This document shows positions 7,094 to 14,212 of a stretch of DNA of 39,549 bases, in pieces. This DNA is from Candidatus Saccharimonadota bacterium (lineage in GTDB: Bacteria > Patescibacteriota > Saccharimonadia > Saccharimonadales > Saccharimonadaceae). Both the position numbers and the translations under genes were made by a program. The notes under the pieces were generated by a model. That model ran no database searches. It was not told the origin of the DNA and worked only from the letters and a program-made list of their open reading frames with translations. The stretch is from positions 1 through 39,549 of the forward strand of contig JAPUDS010000031.1 of the NCBI GenBank assembly GCA_027492975.1. The letters are read 5' to 3'. How positions within the stretch are numbered: the first letter of the stretch is position 1; every line of letters begins with the position of its first letter.

Positions 7094-7901
7094 TTTTTCC
7101 CTGGTCGATCAGTTCGGTCCGAGCTTTTTGTAGGTACGGATACGCTTCGTCGAGAGTGAGGCCGCTTTGTTGCAATGCAGCGGCGAGTGGTTTGCCGGCG
7201 TAGCGTAGGTGCCAGGGTTCGTACTGATACTTTGTGATAGCAGTTTTATCGGCAGGATAACGAACTATGAAACCGTAGTTTGCCGCATTTGCGGCGATCC
7301 ATTTGCCGGCTGGGGTGTCGCCGAAACAGACATCGAGATAGCACTGCATGGAACGAAGTGTGATGTCGAATGCAAGTCCGGTCTGGTGTTCGCTTTGACC
7401 CGGTTTTGCGCTGTATTTGTTTGCTTGTTCTTCACCTGAAACGGCGACGTAGTTGTTATAGTAGAAGGCTTGCAAGCTGTAGGGACGAAAGCCGCTGCCG
7501 ATGATAAGGTCAAAACCGGCTGTTTTCGCATCCGCGATCATGCTGTCAAAATCAGGGACGACGATACTACGGAGCGAGCGCTCGTCGGTTCCTTTGTCGG
7601 TGCGACTGAACTCGGACAGGAGCGTTAAATCATTCGGTCGATACTGCTGGTTGCTAAGCGGCAGGTCTTTGTTGACAACAACCCAGATACTGGATGGCTC
7701 GTTGTAATCTTCGGTACGAGCTTCGATCGGATCAGCTCCAGGAAGTGCCACCATGACAACCTTTTCTTTTGGAACGGTACTTGAGTCTGGGTTTGATGAC
7801 TGTTGGGATTGGTGTGGTGCGGATGAACGAGTCGACCACACTACGACACCGCAGACTATGAGAACCAGTAAAACCACGATGAACACAAAGCGTTTCCTCA
7901 T
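7080..7901 (-). CDS. VanY-type D-alanyl-D-alanine carboxypeptidase, membrane anchored
   Basis: The 273-residue protein has an N-terminal anchor (FVFIVVLLVLIVCGVVVW), a Ser/Pro linker, and a peptidase M15B (VanY) domain. The zinc-site motif is SEHQTGLAFDI (SxHxxGxAxD), and EPWHLRYAG holds the second histidine and the catalytic acid. GFRPYSLQAFYYNNYV matches the helix preceding the active site. Such enzymes trim the terminal D-Ala from peptidoglycan stem peptides outside the membrane. ATG at 7901 follows TATACT at a distance that implies a very short leader. A second M15B gene lies 0.4 kb away with different flanks, so these are diverged paralogs. Confidence 0.9.
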   Translation of the reverse strand: MRKRFVFIVVLLVLIVCGVVVWSTRSSAPHQSQQSSNPDSSTVPKEKVVMVALPGADPIEARTEDYNEPSSIWVVVNKDLPLSNQQYRPNDLTLLSEFSRTDKGTDERSLRSIVVPDFDSMIADAKTAGFDLIIGSGFRPYSLQAFYYNNYVAVSGEEQANKYSAKPGQSEHQTGLAFDITLRSMQCYLDVCFGDTPAGKWIAANAANYGFIVRYPADKTAITKYQYEPWHLRYAGKPLAAALQQSGLTLDEAYPYLQKARTELIDQGKITAQ

Positions 7902-7929
7902 GGCTTTAGTATAACACTAGGAGCTGAGT

Positions 7930-7953
7930 GAAATACCCGCTTGCAGGTATTTC
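7930..7953. promoter_or_regulatory. palindrome in divergent promoter region
   Basis: GAAATACC (7930-7937) and GGTATTTC (7946-7953) form a perfect 8-bp inverted repeat with an 8-bp centre, between the leftward VanY gene and the rightward gene at 8015. TATACT -10 boxes lie on both sides (near 7910 leftward and about 8003-8008 rightward). It could be an operator or a hairpin. Confidence 0.4.
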
Positions 7954-8014
7954 CGAGACGACGAAGTGTTACACGAACCGAAGGTTTTAGTATGACATTT
8001 GCTATACTAGTGGT

Positions 8015-8299
8015 ATGACGAAAAAACAAAAACGAACCAAAAAGACCGAACCTGTCGAGACAGATAGTACGTACTTTTTAAAACTAATTTTATTTATACT
8101 GCTGGGCGCGACCTGGATAAAGTTTGCCACACCGCTACAACTCGGTGCATTTCAGCTAAATGGCGCTCCGATAGGTATGCTGCTCGGCCTAGTGTTTGCT
8201 GCTCATGATCACTTTGCTATCGACCGTAAGATAGAGTATGCCATCCTCATCATCATGATGGTGCTGACGTATTTCTTGCCGGCCGGTATCGTGCTTTAA
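8015..8299 (+). CDS. small integral membrane protein, unknown function
   Basis: The 94-residue protein starts with a Lys/Thr-rich cytoplasmic tail (MTKKQKRTKKTEPVE). Three hydrophobic segments follow, at about residues 21-39, 48-63 and 74-93, separated by a short HDHFAIDRK loop. GCTATACT stands about 6 nt before the ATG, suggesting a leaderless or nearly leaderless mRNA. Its stop overlaps the stop of the convergent VanY gene by a few bases. No family is recognised; the location among envelope genes suggests an envelope role. Confidence 0.65.
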   Translation: MTKKQKRTKKTEPVETDSTYFLKLILFILLGATWIKFATPLQLGAFQLNGAPIGMLLGLVFAAHDHFAIDRKIEYAILIIMMVLTYFLPAGIVL

Positions 8300-9051
8300 C
8301 GAGCATAGCCCGGCGCGATCTGTTGGACGAATTCATCTAGGGTTATATTTGCAGTGGAGAGTGCTTTCGCAAGCGGAACGCCGACGTAGCGATAATGCCA
8401 GTGTTCACCGGAGACGCCGGTGATGGATTGTTTGCCGGACGGGTAGCGTTCGATAAATCCGTAACTTGCTGCGTTGGTGCGCAGCCAGGTGATGCCAGTA
8501 GCGTCGAGGCTGCAAGCGTCCGCGTCGAGTTTGCAGCCTTGCGACACACTTGCGATATCGACAGCGAGGCCGGTTTGGTGTTCGCTGGTGCCAGGAACTG
8601 CAACGTATTGCTGTACGTACTGACTGCCTCGTAACCCGAGGAGCGTGTCGTATAATTCCTGCTGGTCGGTCGCCGAACGGTACGCGCTCGACAGCATGAG
8701 GTTGACGTTGTTACTGGTAGCTGCCGTAAACATTGAGTTTAACGGACCTTCGATGTGCTTGCCGATAGTCGTCACGCCGGGCGCGTGGTCGAGTGTTGTT
8801 TCGGCGAGCTCGGGCGTGAAGTTGGATTCTAAGTGATGCTCGGGGCTAACAAGACTCCACATCTTGCCGGCATGAAAGAGATTCCAAGTCGGCACGGAAA
8901 GTGTCGCACTACCGAGCTCTGCGCGCGCAACAGGCTGAGTGCTGTCGTAAATAGCTTGCTCTACAGAACTTCTAAGATACATCGCCCCGCAGAAAATCGT
9001 AACGAGCGCGAGAACTATGAGAGCGATATAATTCGTTTTAACCTGACGCAT
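8296..9051 (-). CDS. VanY-type D-alanyl-D-alanine carboxypeptidase, second copy
   Basis: The 251-residue protein has an N-terminal membrane segment (YIALIVLALVTIFCGAMYL) and an M15B domain. SSAYRSATDQQELYD precedes the zinc motif SEHQTGLAVDIA, and GEHWHYRYVG carries the C-terminal zinc histidine and catalytic residues. It shares the active-site framework of the 7080-7901 protein but little else, so the pair may differ in substrate or growth-phase use. It is transcribed divergently from the small secreted-protein gene at 9079. Two cysteines near GCKLDADACSL could form a disulfide. Confidence 0.88.
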   Translation of the reverse strand: MRQVKTNYIALIVLALVTIFCGAMYLRSSVEQAIYDSTQPVARAELGSATLSVPTWNLFHAGKMWSLVSPEHHLESNFTPELAETTLDHAPGVTTIGKHIEGPLNSMFTAATSNNVNLMLSSAYRSATDQQELYDTLLGLRGSQYVQQYVAVPGTSEHQTGLAVDIASVSQGCKLDADACSLDATGITWLRTNAASYGFIERYPSGKQSITGVSGEHWHYRYVGVPLAKALSTANITLDEFVQQIAPGYAR

Positions 9052-9078
9052 CTATATAAGTATTGTACAATAAGCAGT

Positions 9079-9276
9079 ATGAAACAGCGTCTAATTGTCA
9101 TTTTCGCTGTCATTGTCGCGACGAGTGTTGCTGTCGTTGCGGTGCCTGCGCGTGCCGAATCTCCCTCATGTACGCCGCGTAACGTGCTGTGTTACCAACC
9201 GGCGGCCGAAGTACTTATAGAAAAAATAACTACCGTGAACGAGCCGTCTATCGCCGTTCCGGTGTGGTTGGAGTAG
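9079..9276 (+). CDS. small secreted protein (65 aa)
   Basis: MKQRLIVIFAVIVATSVAVV is a typical signal peptide with a likely cleavage site after PARA. The mature part is about 37 residues with two cysteines (SCTPRNVLC), enough for one disulfide. TACAAT at 9066-9071 is 7 bp before the ATG, so the transcript would be leaderless. The next gene starts 3 nt after the stop and should be cotranslated. No homolog is recognised. Confidence 0.6.
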   Translation: MKQRLIVIFAVIVATSVAVVAVPARAESPSCTPRNVLCYQPAAEVLIEKITTVNEPSIAVPVWLE

Positions 9277-9279
9277 GGC

Positions 9280-10125
9280 ATGGGCGACGAAGAAAAGTTT
9301 ACCAACCGACATGGCCACACAGTTTCGTCGTTTAAAGAAGCGCTCGATATCTTGCCGGAACCGGAATACCGCGCAGCACCAAAGCCGCCGAAACGTCGAA
9401 AACGACGCACTTTTCGGTTGAGCAGAGTACAAAAGCTGGCCCTTGTCGGTGTTCTTATCGTTGTTGTTGCGGTTCCGGTTGTAGTCGGGGAGTATGTTCG
9501 CGGCGCGTACGCTCAGGACGTCGAAGCAGCCAAAAGCAGCCTGGCGAAATTGCTTTCGCAGCAGACGGATTCAACAACCGGCCAGACGCTCAAAGGTGTT
9601 GACACTGAGCTGGCGACTATTCGGGACAATTTATGTCCCGGCGGCTTTCTTGATAATCTCGCGAAGCTCTACCCGAGAGCTCAGCAAGCCTACGATGAGT
9701 GTGCGGCGTATCGAAGTAGTATCGCGGCACTTGAAAGTCTCGTTAGTAGTGCGGCGGAACAGATGATCTACCTCGAGCAGCTCCAACCGTTACTTGACGG
9801 TGTTTCGCAGCCGCTCGAAGATCAATTTGCGGTGTTGAGTGCTCAGCAGGAAAACTGGCAAGATTTTGTTGACGGACTGGGCCGCTTGTCGGTTCCGGCT
9901 GCTTTTAAGGCGGCGCATGACGGGCTTGCTACGCAGGCTTCGGCGGTTCACGACCAGTGGATTGCGCTCGCACAAGCCTCGAACAGTGAAGATAGTATCG
10001 CGTTTCGGGAGGCTCGCACGAAGCTTACGGAAGGGTTCGCTGCGCTACGCGCCCAGTCGGCGCAGTTTTCTGCCGCCGTCAGTGATACACAGACGGTTAT
10101 CACGGAAGCGATATCGAGTCTTTGA
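9280..10125 (+). CDS. single-pass membrane protein with long helical extracellular part
   Basis: The 281-residue protein has a cytoplasmic head of about 50 residues ending in PPKRRKRRTFR, and a transmembrane segment (LALVGVLIVVVAVPVVVGEYV, about 53-72). About 205 alanine-, glutamine- and serine-rich residues follow, predicted largely helical (AAKSSLAKLLSQQT, ALESLVSSAAEQMIYLEQL); a coiled coil is likely. Two cysteines (LCPGG, DECAAY) may form a disulfide. It is translationally coupled to the small secreted protein upstream. Function is unknown; a fibre-like surface or scaffold protein would fit the layout. Confidence 0.7.
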   Translation: MGDEEKFTNRHGHTVSSFKEALDILPEPEYRAAPKPPKRRKRRTFRLSRVQKLALVGVLIVVVAVPVVVGEYVRGAYAQDVEAAKSSLAKLLSQQTDSTTGQTLKGVDTELATIRDNLCPGGFLDNLAKLYPRAQQAYDECAAYRSSIAALESLVSSAAEQMIYLEQLQPLLDGVSQPLEDQFAVLSAQQENWQDFVDGLGRLSVPAAFKAAHDGLATQASAVHDQWIALAQASNSEDSIAFREARTKLTEGFAALRAQSAQFSAAVSDTQTVITEAISSL

Positions 10126-10137
10126 GCAAATTCAAAT

Positions 10138-10162
10138 GGCCTGGAACATAAATTTCCAGGCC
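10138..10162 (-). terminator. perfect 9-bp hairpin
   Basis: GGCCTGGAA (10138-10146) and TTCCAGGCC (10154-10162) with a 7-nt loop lie between convergent genes. Read leftward the stem is followed by ATTTGAATTTG, a weak U-rich tail. It probably ends the leftward unit and may also serve the rightward gene. Confidence 0.55.
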
Positions 10163-10167
10163 GTGTG

Positions 10168-10195
10168 CTCGGGGCGGGCCCATTGCCGCCCCGAG
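10168..10195. terminator. perfect 10-bp GC-rich hairpin
   Basis: CTCGGGGCGG (10168-10177) and CCGCCCCGAG (10186-10195) with an 8-nt loop directly precede the other hairpin on the leftward transcript. No U-tract follows this stem, so it may protect an RNA 3' end or cooperate with the next hairpin. Confidence 0.45.
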
Positions 10196-10213
10196 CGTAT
10201 ACTCCGCGTGGAG

Positions 10214-10501
10214 TCACTCGCTGTTGGACTCCGAAGTCACCCTGCCGACAATCTCACTGATGATCTCGTCGATCGAGCGGGTGATGCGACATGCCTGTGG
10301 TGGCGAGATGCCACCAACGAGAGTCACCTTGACCCCGACATCGGTCGGCTCAGCGTTCACGACACGCGACTTCGTCTTCAGTTGATCGCAGATCTCGAGA
10401 AGGAAGTCACCAGTCTCGCGCTTCCTGTCAGGAAGGAATGAGGTGAGATTGCACTCCAAGATCGGCACCGAGTACTCAACTCGGTCCTCGGGACTACTCA
10501 T
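10214..10501 (-). CDS. hypothetical small protein (95 aa)
   Basis: The ORF MSSPEDRVEYSVPILECNL... has coding-like codon use (GTC, CTC, GAG, ACC), a GAGAAAGG Shine-Dalgarno about 7 nt before the ATG, and a consensus-like promoter upstream at 10565-10593 (leader about 60 nt). It lacks a signal peptide or membrane segment and contains two cysteines (LECNL, EICDQL). Family not recognised. Codon use and gene layout resemble the leftward small genes at 4590-5241 and 10899-11222 rather than the surrounding genes. Confidence 0.55.
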   Translation of the reverse strand: MSSPEDRVEYSVPILECNLTSFLPDRKRETGDFLLEICDQLKTKSRVVNAEPTDVGVKVTLVGGISPPQACRITRSIDEIISEIVGRVTSESNSE

Positions 10502-10564
10502 GACAATACCTTTCTCTCATTGGAAATGCGAGGACGATGTGCCCTCACAAGGTGTCATCTTATC

Positions 10565-10593
10565 ATTATAGCACGAAAACGAAAATAAGTAAA
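10565..10593 (-). promoter_or_regulatory. sigma70-type promoter of the 10214-10501 gene
   Basis: Read leftward, TTTACT (10593-10588), exactly 17 bp, TATAAT (10570-10565). This is among the strongest-looking promoters in the window. Confidence 0.65.
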
Positions 10594-10769
10594 GACCTTT
10601 GCGTCGGTATCCACGTGACGCAAGTGTTGTAGCTCACAATTTCAATCTGAACGGGATGAAGAGTATATCGCTCAACTTGTCGAAAGACTAAGCCGAGACT
10701 TGACTGCAGCTTATAATTCTATGCACTCGCATCTTTGAGAACCCCCCCTCTAATGCAACCCCTATAAAA

Positions 10770-10813
10770 TTTGTATACTTAATTTAACCGATCGGTTAGA
10801 GTAAATATACAAA
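10770..10813. promoter_or_regulatory. nested palindromes, TetR-operator-like core
   Basis: A perfect 14-bp palindrome TAACCGATCGGTTA (10785-10798) sits inside outer arms TTTGTATA (10770-10777) and TATACAAA (10806-10813). The core resembles operators of TetR-family repressors, but no TetR gene is in the window. The region 10594-10769 shows no ORF; it ends in a C7 run at 10742-10748. Confidence 0.4.
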
Positions 10814-10823
10814 ATATCGAAAC

Positions 10824-10889
10824 CCGCACCTCCTGCGGAGGCCGGGCCTCGACGCTAGGTGCGGATTTGGGGTGCCGAGTGCAACTCGG
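10824..10889 (-). terminator. hairpins downstream of the interrupted small ORF
   Basis: CCGCACCT (10824-10831) pairs with AGGTGCGG (10857-10864) around inner self-complementary GAGGC/GCCTC segments. A second stem, CCGAGT/ACTCGG, occupies about 10875-10889. Both follow the leftward stop at 10899 on the transcript; the tail GGGTTTCGATATTTTG is only weakly U-rich. Confidence 0.4.
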
Positions 10890-10898
10890 TGCGATGAC

Positions 10899-11222
10899 CT
10901 AGTCGGTCGTGAAGCAGTAGACCCACGGGTTGTCACTGGGACTGTAGTTGCCCACATACAGTGAGCTGATGGAGAATCGACCGTCCCTGACTACGAGCTC
11001 TACCTTGCGAGGTTCGCGTTTGAGAGTCGGTTCGAAGAGACCGATGTCCAGCAGGCACTTGACCGGAACCTCCAGGCCACTGAACTCGAGGACGAAGTAA
11101 GTCTACATCAGTTCACCACCGGCCGATTCACGTCGCCGACCGGTCTCCCATGAGGTCACGGCGACAACGAGCTGGTGGACAGGGAGTAAAACTTTCTGCG
11201 AATTGTCGATCAGACTAGTCAC
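10899..11222 (-). pseudogene. small ORF (106 codons plus internal TAG) of unknown function
   Basis: From a GTG at 11222, with AAAGGAG 8 nt upstream, the frame reads MTSLIDNSQKVLLPVHQLVV through GGELM. It meets TAG at 11105-11103, and the same frame then continues for 67 codons (TYFVLEFSGLEVPVKCLLDI ... NPWVYCFTTD) to TAG at 10901-10899. The second half has clear coding bias but no start codon near its beginning. It is a nonsense-mutated gene, a readthrough gene, or a sequencing error. Its own promoter (11297-11325) and downstream hairpins are intact. No family is recognised. Confidence 0.5.
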
Positions 11223-11250
11223 TTTGCACACTCCTTTCGGATTCAAGGTG

Positions 11251-11267
11251 CGAGACAAGGTTGTCTC
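11251..11267. repeat. inverted repeat in leader of the interrupted ORF
   Basis: GAGACAA (11252-11258) and TTGTCTC (11261-11267) are perfectly complementary with a 2-nt centre; as RNA this gives a 6-bp hairpin with a tetraloop about 30 nt before the GTG start of the leftward ORF. Confidence 0.4.
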
Positions 11268-11296
11268 CGTAAGTTGTTGGTGTGCTCAACCTCTAC

Positions 11297-11325
11297 ATTA
11301 CAGCACAAAGTGTAAAATTAGTCAA
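11297..11325 (-). promoter_or_regulatory. sigma70-type promoter of the leftward interrupted ORF
   Basis: Read leftward, TTGACT (11325-11320), 17 bp, TGTAAT (11302-11297). It is divergent from the ribosomal protein promoter about 100 bp away. Confidence 0.55.
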
Positions 11326-11417
11326 TACTTCAATCTGTTGGCTGAAGACTATCTACGGTTGGCTTACCTGCGGCTTTCTTCCTTCATCTTTCTACCTTTT
11401 AACATCTGATAAAACTG

Positions 11418-11446
11418 TTGACTCACGCCCCTGTTTTTGCTACTAT
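11418..11446 (+). promoter_or_regulatory. main promoter of the rplC-rplO operon
   Basis: TTGACT (11418-11423), 17 bp, TACTAT (11441-11446). Arms CCTGTTT (11430-11436) and AAACAGG (11447-11453) flank the -10 box. The leader of about 105 nt contains AAGAAA/TTTCTT and CTTGG/CCAAG complementary pairs, so it may fold; autoregulation as in the E. coli S10 leader is possible but not shown. Confidence 0.65.
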
Positions 11447-11556
11447 AAACAGGTTACTTTATAAGAAATAGTAGTTTCTTGGTGAGTTACAAGGTCCTCC
11501 GAACAGGGGTAGAAACCGGTAGCTGCCAAGAATTTTAAGTGGGAAAGGGACGTCTC

Positions 11557-12171
11557 ATGAAGACCCTAATCGGTACCAAAGTTGGTATGACCCAGATCCT
11601 CGGCGAGGATGGCGAAGCTATTCCAGTGACGCTCATCAAAGCCGGCCCAGTCACCGTGACTCAGGTGAAAACTGTCGAAACAGACGGTTACACAGCGGTG
11701 CAGCTCGGGTATGGAAACGGGAAGAACCTGAGCAATGCCGTGGCCGGACACGTAAAAAAAGCCGGCGTCACACCAAAAACACTAAAAGAAGTTCGCGTGG
11801 AAGATCCCGGCGAGATGAAAGTTGGCGATGCATTTGACGTCGCTCTTTTTGCAGTCGGCGATAGCGTGGACGTGACAGGTGTTAGTAAGGGTAAAGGCTT
11901 TGCCGGTACCATCAAGCGCCACAACTACAACCGCCAGCGCAAGACGCATGGTGGTAAAGGTGATACTCGCAAAGTCGGTTCTATCGGCTCAATGTATCCG
12001 CAGAAGATTTTTAAAGGTAAGACTATGGCCGGTCACATGGGTCACGAACGGGTGACAGTAAAGAACCTGACCGTTGTATATGTTGATACTACCGACGGTG
12101 TTATAGGACTTAAAGGTGCTGTTCCTGGTCCGCGCAAGGGCGTAGTCAGCATAAAGGGAGAGGAGAAGTAA
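11557..12171 (+). CDS. rplC: 50S ribosomal protein L3
   Basis: The 204-residue protein has the L3 start KTLIGTKVGMTQIL and the central loop RQRKTHGGKGDTRKVGS, which reaches toward the peptidyl transferase centre. The ATG at 11557 (MKTLIGTK) is preferred over an upstream in-frame GTG at 11539 because GGGAAAGGG lies just before it and L3 proteins normally begin here. It is the first gene of the operon; rpsJ, its usual upstream partner, is 5.7 kb away. Confidence 0.97.
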   Translation: MKTLIGTKVGMTQILGEDGEAIPVTLIKAGPVTVTQVKTVETDGYTAVQLGYGNGKNLSNAVAGHVKKAGVTPKTLKEVRVEDPGEMKVGDAFDVALFAVGDSVDVTGVSKGKGFAGTIKRHNYNRQRKTHGGKGDTRKVGSIGSMYPQKIFKGKTMAGHMGHERVTVKNLTVVYVDTTDGVIGLKGAVPGPRKGVVSIKGEEK

Positions 12172-12172
12172 T

Positions 12173-12790
12173 ATGGCTGAAACGACAAAAACAACTCTTC
12201 CGAAAGATATTTTCGGCGTCGAAGTGACTAACCACGAGCTTTTGAAAGTTGCGTATAACATGTACCTCGCAAATGCACGCAGTGCCCAGGCGAAGACAAA
12301 GAAGCGCGGCGAAGTCAGCGGTGGTGGTAAAAAACCATGGAAGCAAAAGGGAACGGGCCGAGCTCGTTTCGGTAGCTCACGCGTGCCAATCTGGCGCGGT
12401 GGTGGTATTACTTTCGGTCCAACCGGCAACCAGAACTACACTATGAAACTCAGTGTTGGCGCAAAGCGCACCGCACTCCGCCAGGCGCTCAGCCTCGCGA
12501 ATAAAGCAGGCAAGCTCGTCGTTATCGACACATTCGCCTGTCCTCTCGGCAAAACCAAAGAGACGACAAAGTTACTCGATGCACAGAAGATTACCAAAGA
12601 ACAGCGTGTCTTGCTCGTCGTCAGTGTCAAAGATGACCTCGTACGGCGTGCCACAAACAATGTCAATCAAGTCAAGGTTATTCAGGCGATGTACTTGAAT
12701 GTCTTTGACATTCTGAACGCCGACAAGATTCTTGTCAGCAAAAAAGCGCTTGAACTCGTCAATGAATGGCTGCGAAAGGAGGCAAAATAA
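12173..12790 (+). CDS. rplD: 50S ribosomal protein L4
   Basis: The 205-residue protein has the L4 layout: a globular alpha/beta body and the basic loop KPWKQKGTGRARFGSSR, which lines the exit tunnel. In E. coli, L4 also represses its own operon by acting on the S10 leader; here rpsJ is on another transcript, so any such control would act on the rplC leader. It starts 1 nt after the rplC stop, after GGGAGAGGAG. The last base of its stop is the first base of rplW's ATG. Confidence 0.97.
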   Translation: MAETTKTTLPKDIFGVEVTNHELLKVAYNMYLANARSAQAKTKKRGEVSGGGKKPWKQKGTGRARFGSSRVPIWRGGGITFGPTGNQNYTMKLSVGAKRTALRQALSLANKAGKLVVIDTFACPLGKTKETTKLLDAQKITKEQRVLLVVSVKDDLVRRATNNVNQVKVIQAMYLNVFDILNADKILVSKKALELVNEWLRKEAK

Positions 12791-13104
12791 TGCCCCACGT
12801 TATTACTCCACGCATGAGCGAAAAGGCCTACCAGAGCGCTCAGACGGGTACGTATGTATTTAACGTTCCGTTCGGACTTGAAAAAGCTGAGATTATTCGC
12901 GCTGTCGAAGCCGACTACAAAGTGAAGGTTGTCGACGTTCGCGTCGTCGTTCGCAAGGGCAAAACTATCCGTAGTTCCCGCGGCAAACGCGCTATGCCAG
13001 TCTTAGCTGACCGCAAAGATACGAAGAAGGCCTATGTTCGTTTGGCTGAGGGTCAAAAACTCGATCTCTTCGGTGAAGATGAGAAGAAAGAGGAGAAAAA
13101 GTAA
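12790..13104 (+). CDS. rplW: 50S ribosomal protein L23
   Basis: The 104-residue L23 begins MPHVITPRMSEKAYQ and contains the tunnel-exit body with YVFNVPFGLEKAEIIRAVEA. L23 is the docking site for trigger factor and SRP at the polypeptide exit. The ATG overlaps the rplD stop by one base and is preceded by AAAGGAGG inside rplD, so translation is coupled. A Lys/Glu-rich tail (EDEKKEEKK) is appended. Confidence 0.96.
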   Translation: MPHVITPRMSEKAYQSAQTGTYVFNVPFGLEKAEIIRAVEADYKVKVVDVRVVVRKGKTIRSSRGKRAMPVLADRKDTKKAYVRLAEGQKLDLFGEDEKKEEKK

Positions 13105-13946
13105 TGGCCCTTACACAGTACAAACCAACAACCAATGGCCGCCGCGGTATGACGAGCCAGGATTTCTCCGATATCACAACGAGGAAGCCGCTCAAGAGCC
13201 TCTTGAAGGCAAAGAAGTCAACTGCTGGCCGCAATAACCAAGGACGGATTACGACCCGTCATCGTGGCGGTGGTGTCAAACAGTTCTATCGCCTGATGAA
13301 TCACAGTCTCGCAGCCGGAACGGAAGCTGTCGTCGAACATATCGAATACGATCCGAACCGTTCAGCGCGCATCGCTCGTATCAAAGATCAGCATGGCCTA
13401 TATCACTACGTCCTCGCAAGCAAAGGCATGACGGCGGGGTCTGTTATCAAAGCTGGCGAAGAAGTACCTGTTGAGGTCAACAACCGCTTGCCGCTTGCGA
13501 AGATCCCGACTGGTACGCAGATCTACGCTATCGAGCTTCAGGCTGGTAAGGGCGCGCAAGTTGTCCGTGCCGCCGGCACAAAAGCACAACTTATGGCGAA
13601 AGAGGGCGATCACGCGCTTGTTCGTATGCCGAGTGGTGAAGTCCGCAAATTCCGTCTCGAATGTATGGCAAATATCGGTGTTGTCGGCAACGAACAGCAT
13701 CAGAATGTGAAGATAGGTTCAGCTGGCCGCAAGCGCCGTATGGGTATTCGCCCGAGCGTTCGTGGTGTTGTTATGAACGCAGCCGATCACCCGCATGGTG
13801 GTGGTGACGGTGGTCGTCACGGTACTGGTAAACCGCCGCGTACGCCATGGGGTCAGTTGACTCTTGGCTACCGTACTCGCCGACGTAAGAGTACAAATAA
13901 GATGATAGTAAGAAGCCGACATGCGGCGAAGAGGAAGCGAGGTTAA
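13104..13946 (+). CDS. rplB: 50S ribosomal protein L2
   Basis: The 280-residue L2 contains the hallmark [14 protein letters not shown] near the C-terminus, which includes the conserved histidine near the peptidyl transferase centre, and the N-terminal TPGRR-like RNA-binding part [20 protein letters not shown]. It is needed for subunit association and tRNA binding. Start and upstream stop share one base. Length is normal for the family. Confidence 0.98.
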   Translation: MALTQYKPTTNGRRGMTSQDFSDITTRKPLKSLLKAKKSTAGRNNQGRITTRHRGGGVKQFYRLMNHSLAAGTEAVVEHIEYDPNRSARIARIKDQHGLYHYVLASKGMTAGSVIKAGEEVPVEVNNRLPLAKIPTGTQIYAIELQAGKGAQVVRAAGTKAQLMAKEGDHALVRMPSGEVRKFRLECMANIGVVGNEQHQNVKIGSAGRKRRMGIRPSVRGVVMNAADHPHGGGDGGRHGTGKPPRTPWGQLTLGYRTRRRKSTNKMIVRSRHAAKRKRG

Positions 13947-13947
13947 T

Positions 13948-14211
13948 ATGAGTAGAAGTCTCAAAAAAGGCCCATTCGTCGATGCCAAGCTTGCGAAGAA
14001 AGTCGCAGCGCTTGGAGCCGATGATCGGACAGTTATAAAAACCTGGGCGCGCGCCAGCACCATCACACCAGAGATGGTTGGTCGCACGGTCGCAGTCCAC
14101 AACGGCCGCGTACACGTCCCGGTCTATGTCAGTGAGAACATGGTTGGCCACAAGCTCGGCGAGTTCAGCCCAACCCGCAAGTTCCGTAAACATGGCGGAA
14201 AGGCGAAGTAA
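13948..14211 (+). CDS. rpsS: 30S ribosomal protein S19
   Basis: The 87-residue S19 begins [15 protein letters not shown] and contains [21 protein letters not shown] and [14 protein letters not shown], all diagnostic. It sits in the 30S head and pairs with S13 near the A site. The ATG at 13948 is chosen over an in-frame ATG at 13921 inside rplB because the family begins MSRSxKKGP and GAAGCGAGG lies upstream. Confidence 0.97.
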   Translation: MSRSLKKGPFVDAKLAKKVAALGADDRTVIKTWARASTITPEMVGRTVAVHNGRVHVPVYVSENMVGHKLGEFSPTRKFRKHGGKAK

Positions 14212-14212
14212 T

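Noticed and set aside
11103-11105. Recoded TAG or a non-standard genetic code
   Set aside because: TAG, TAA and TGA all end clear full-length genes in this window (secY TAG, rpsJ TAA, trpS TGA), so genome-wide recoding is excluded; local readthrough is kept as a possibility.
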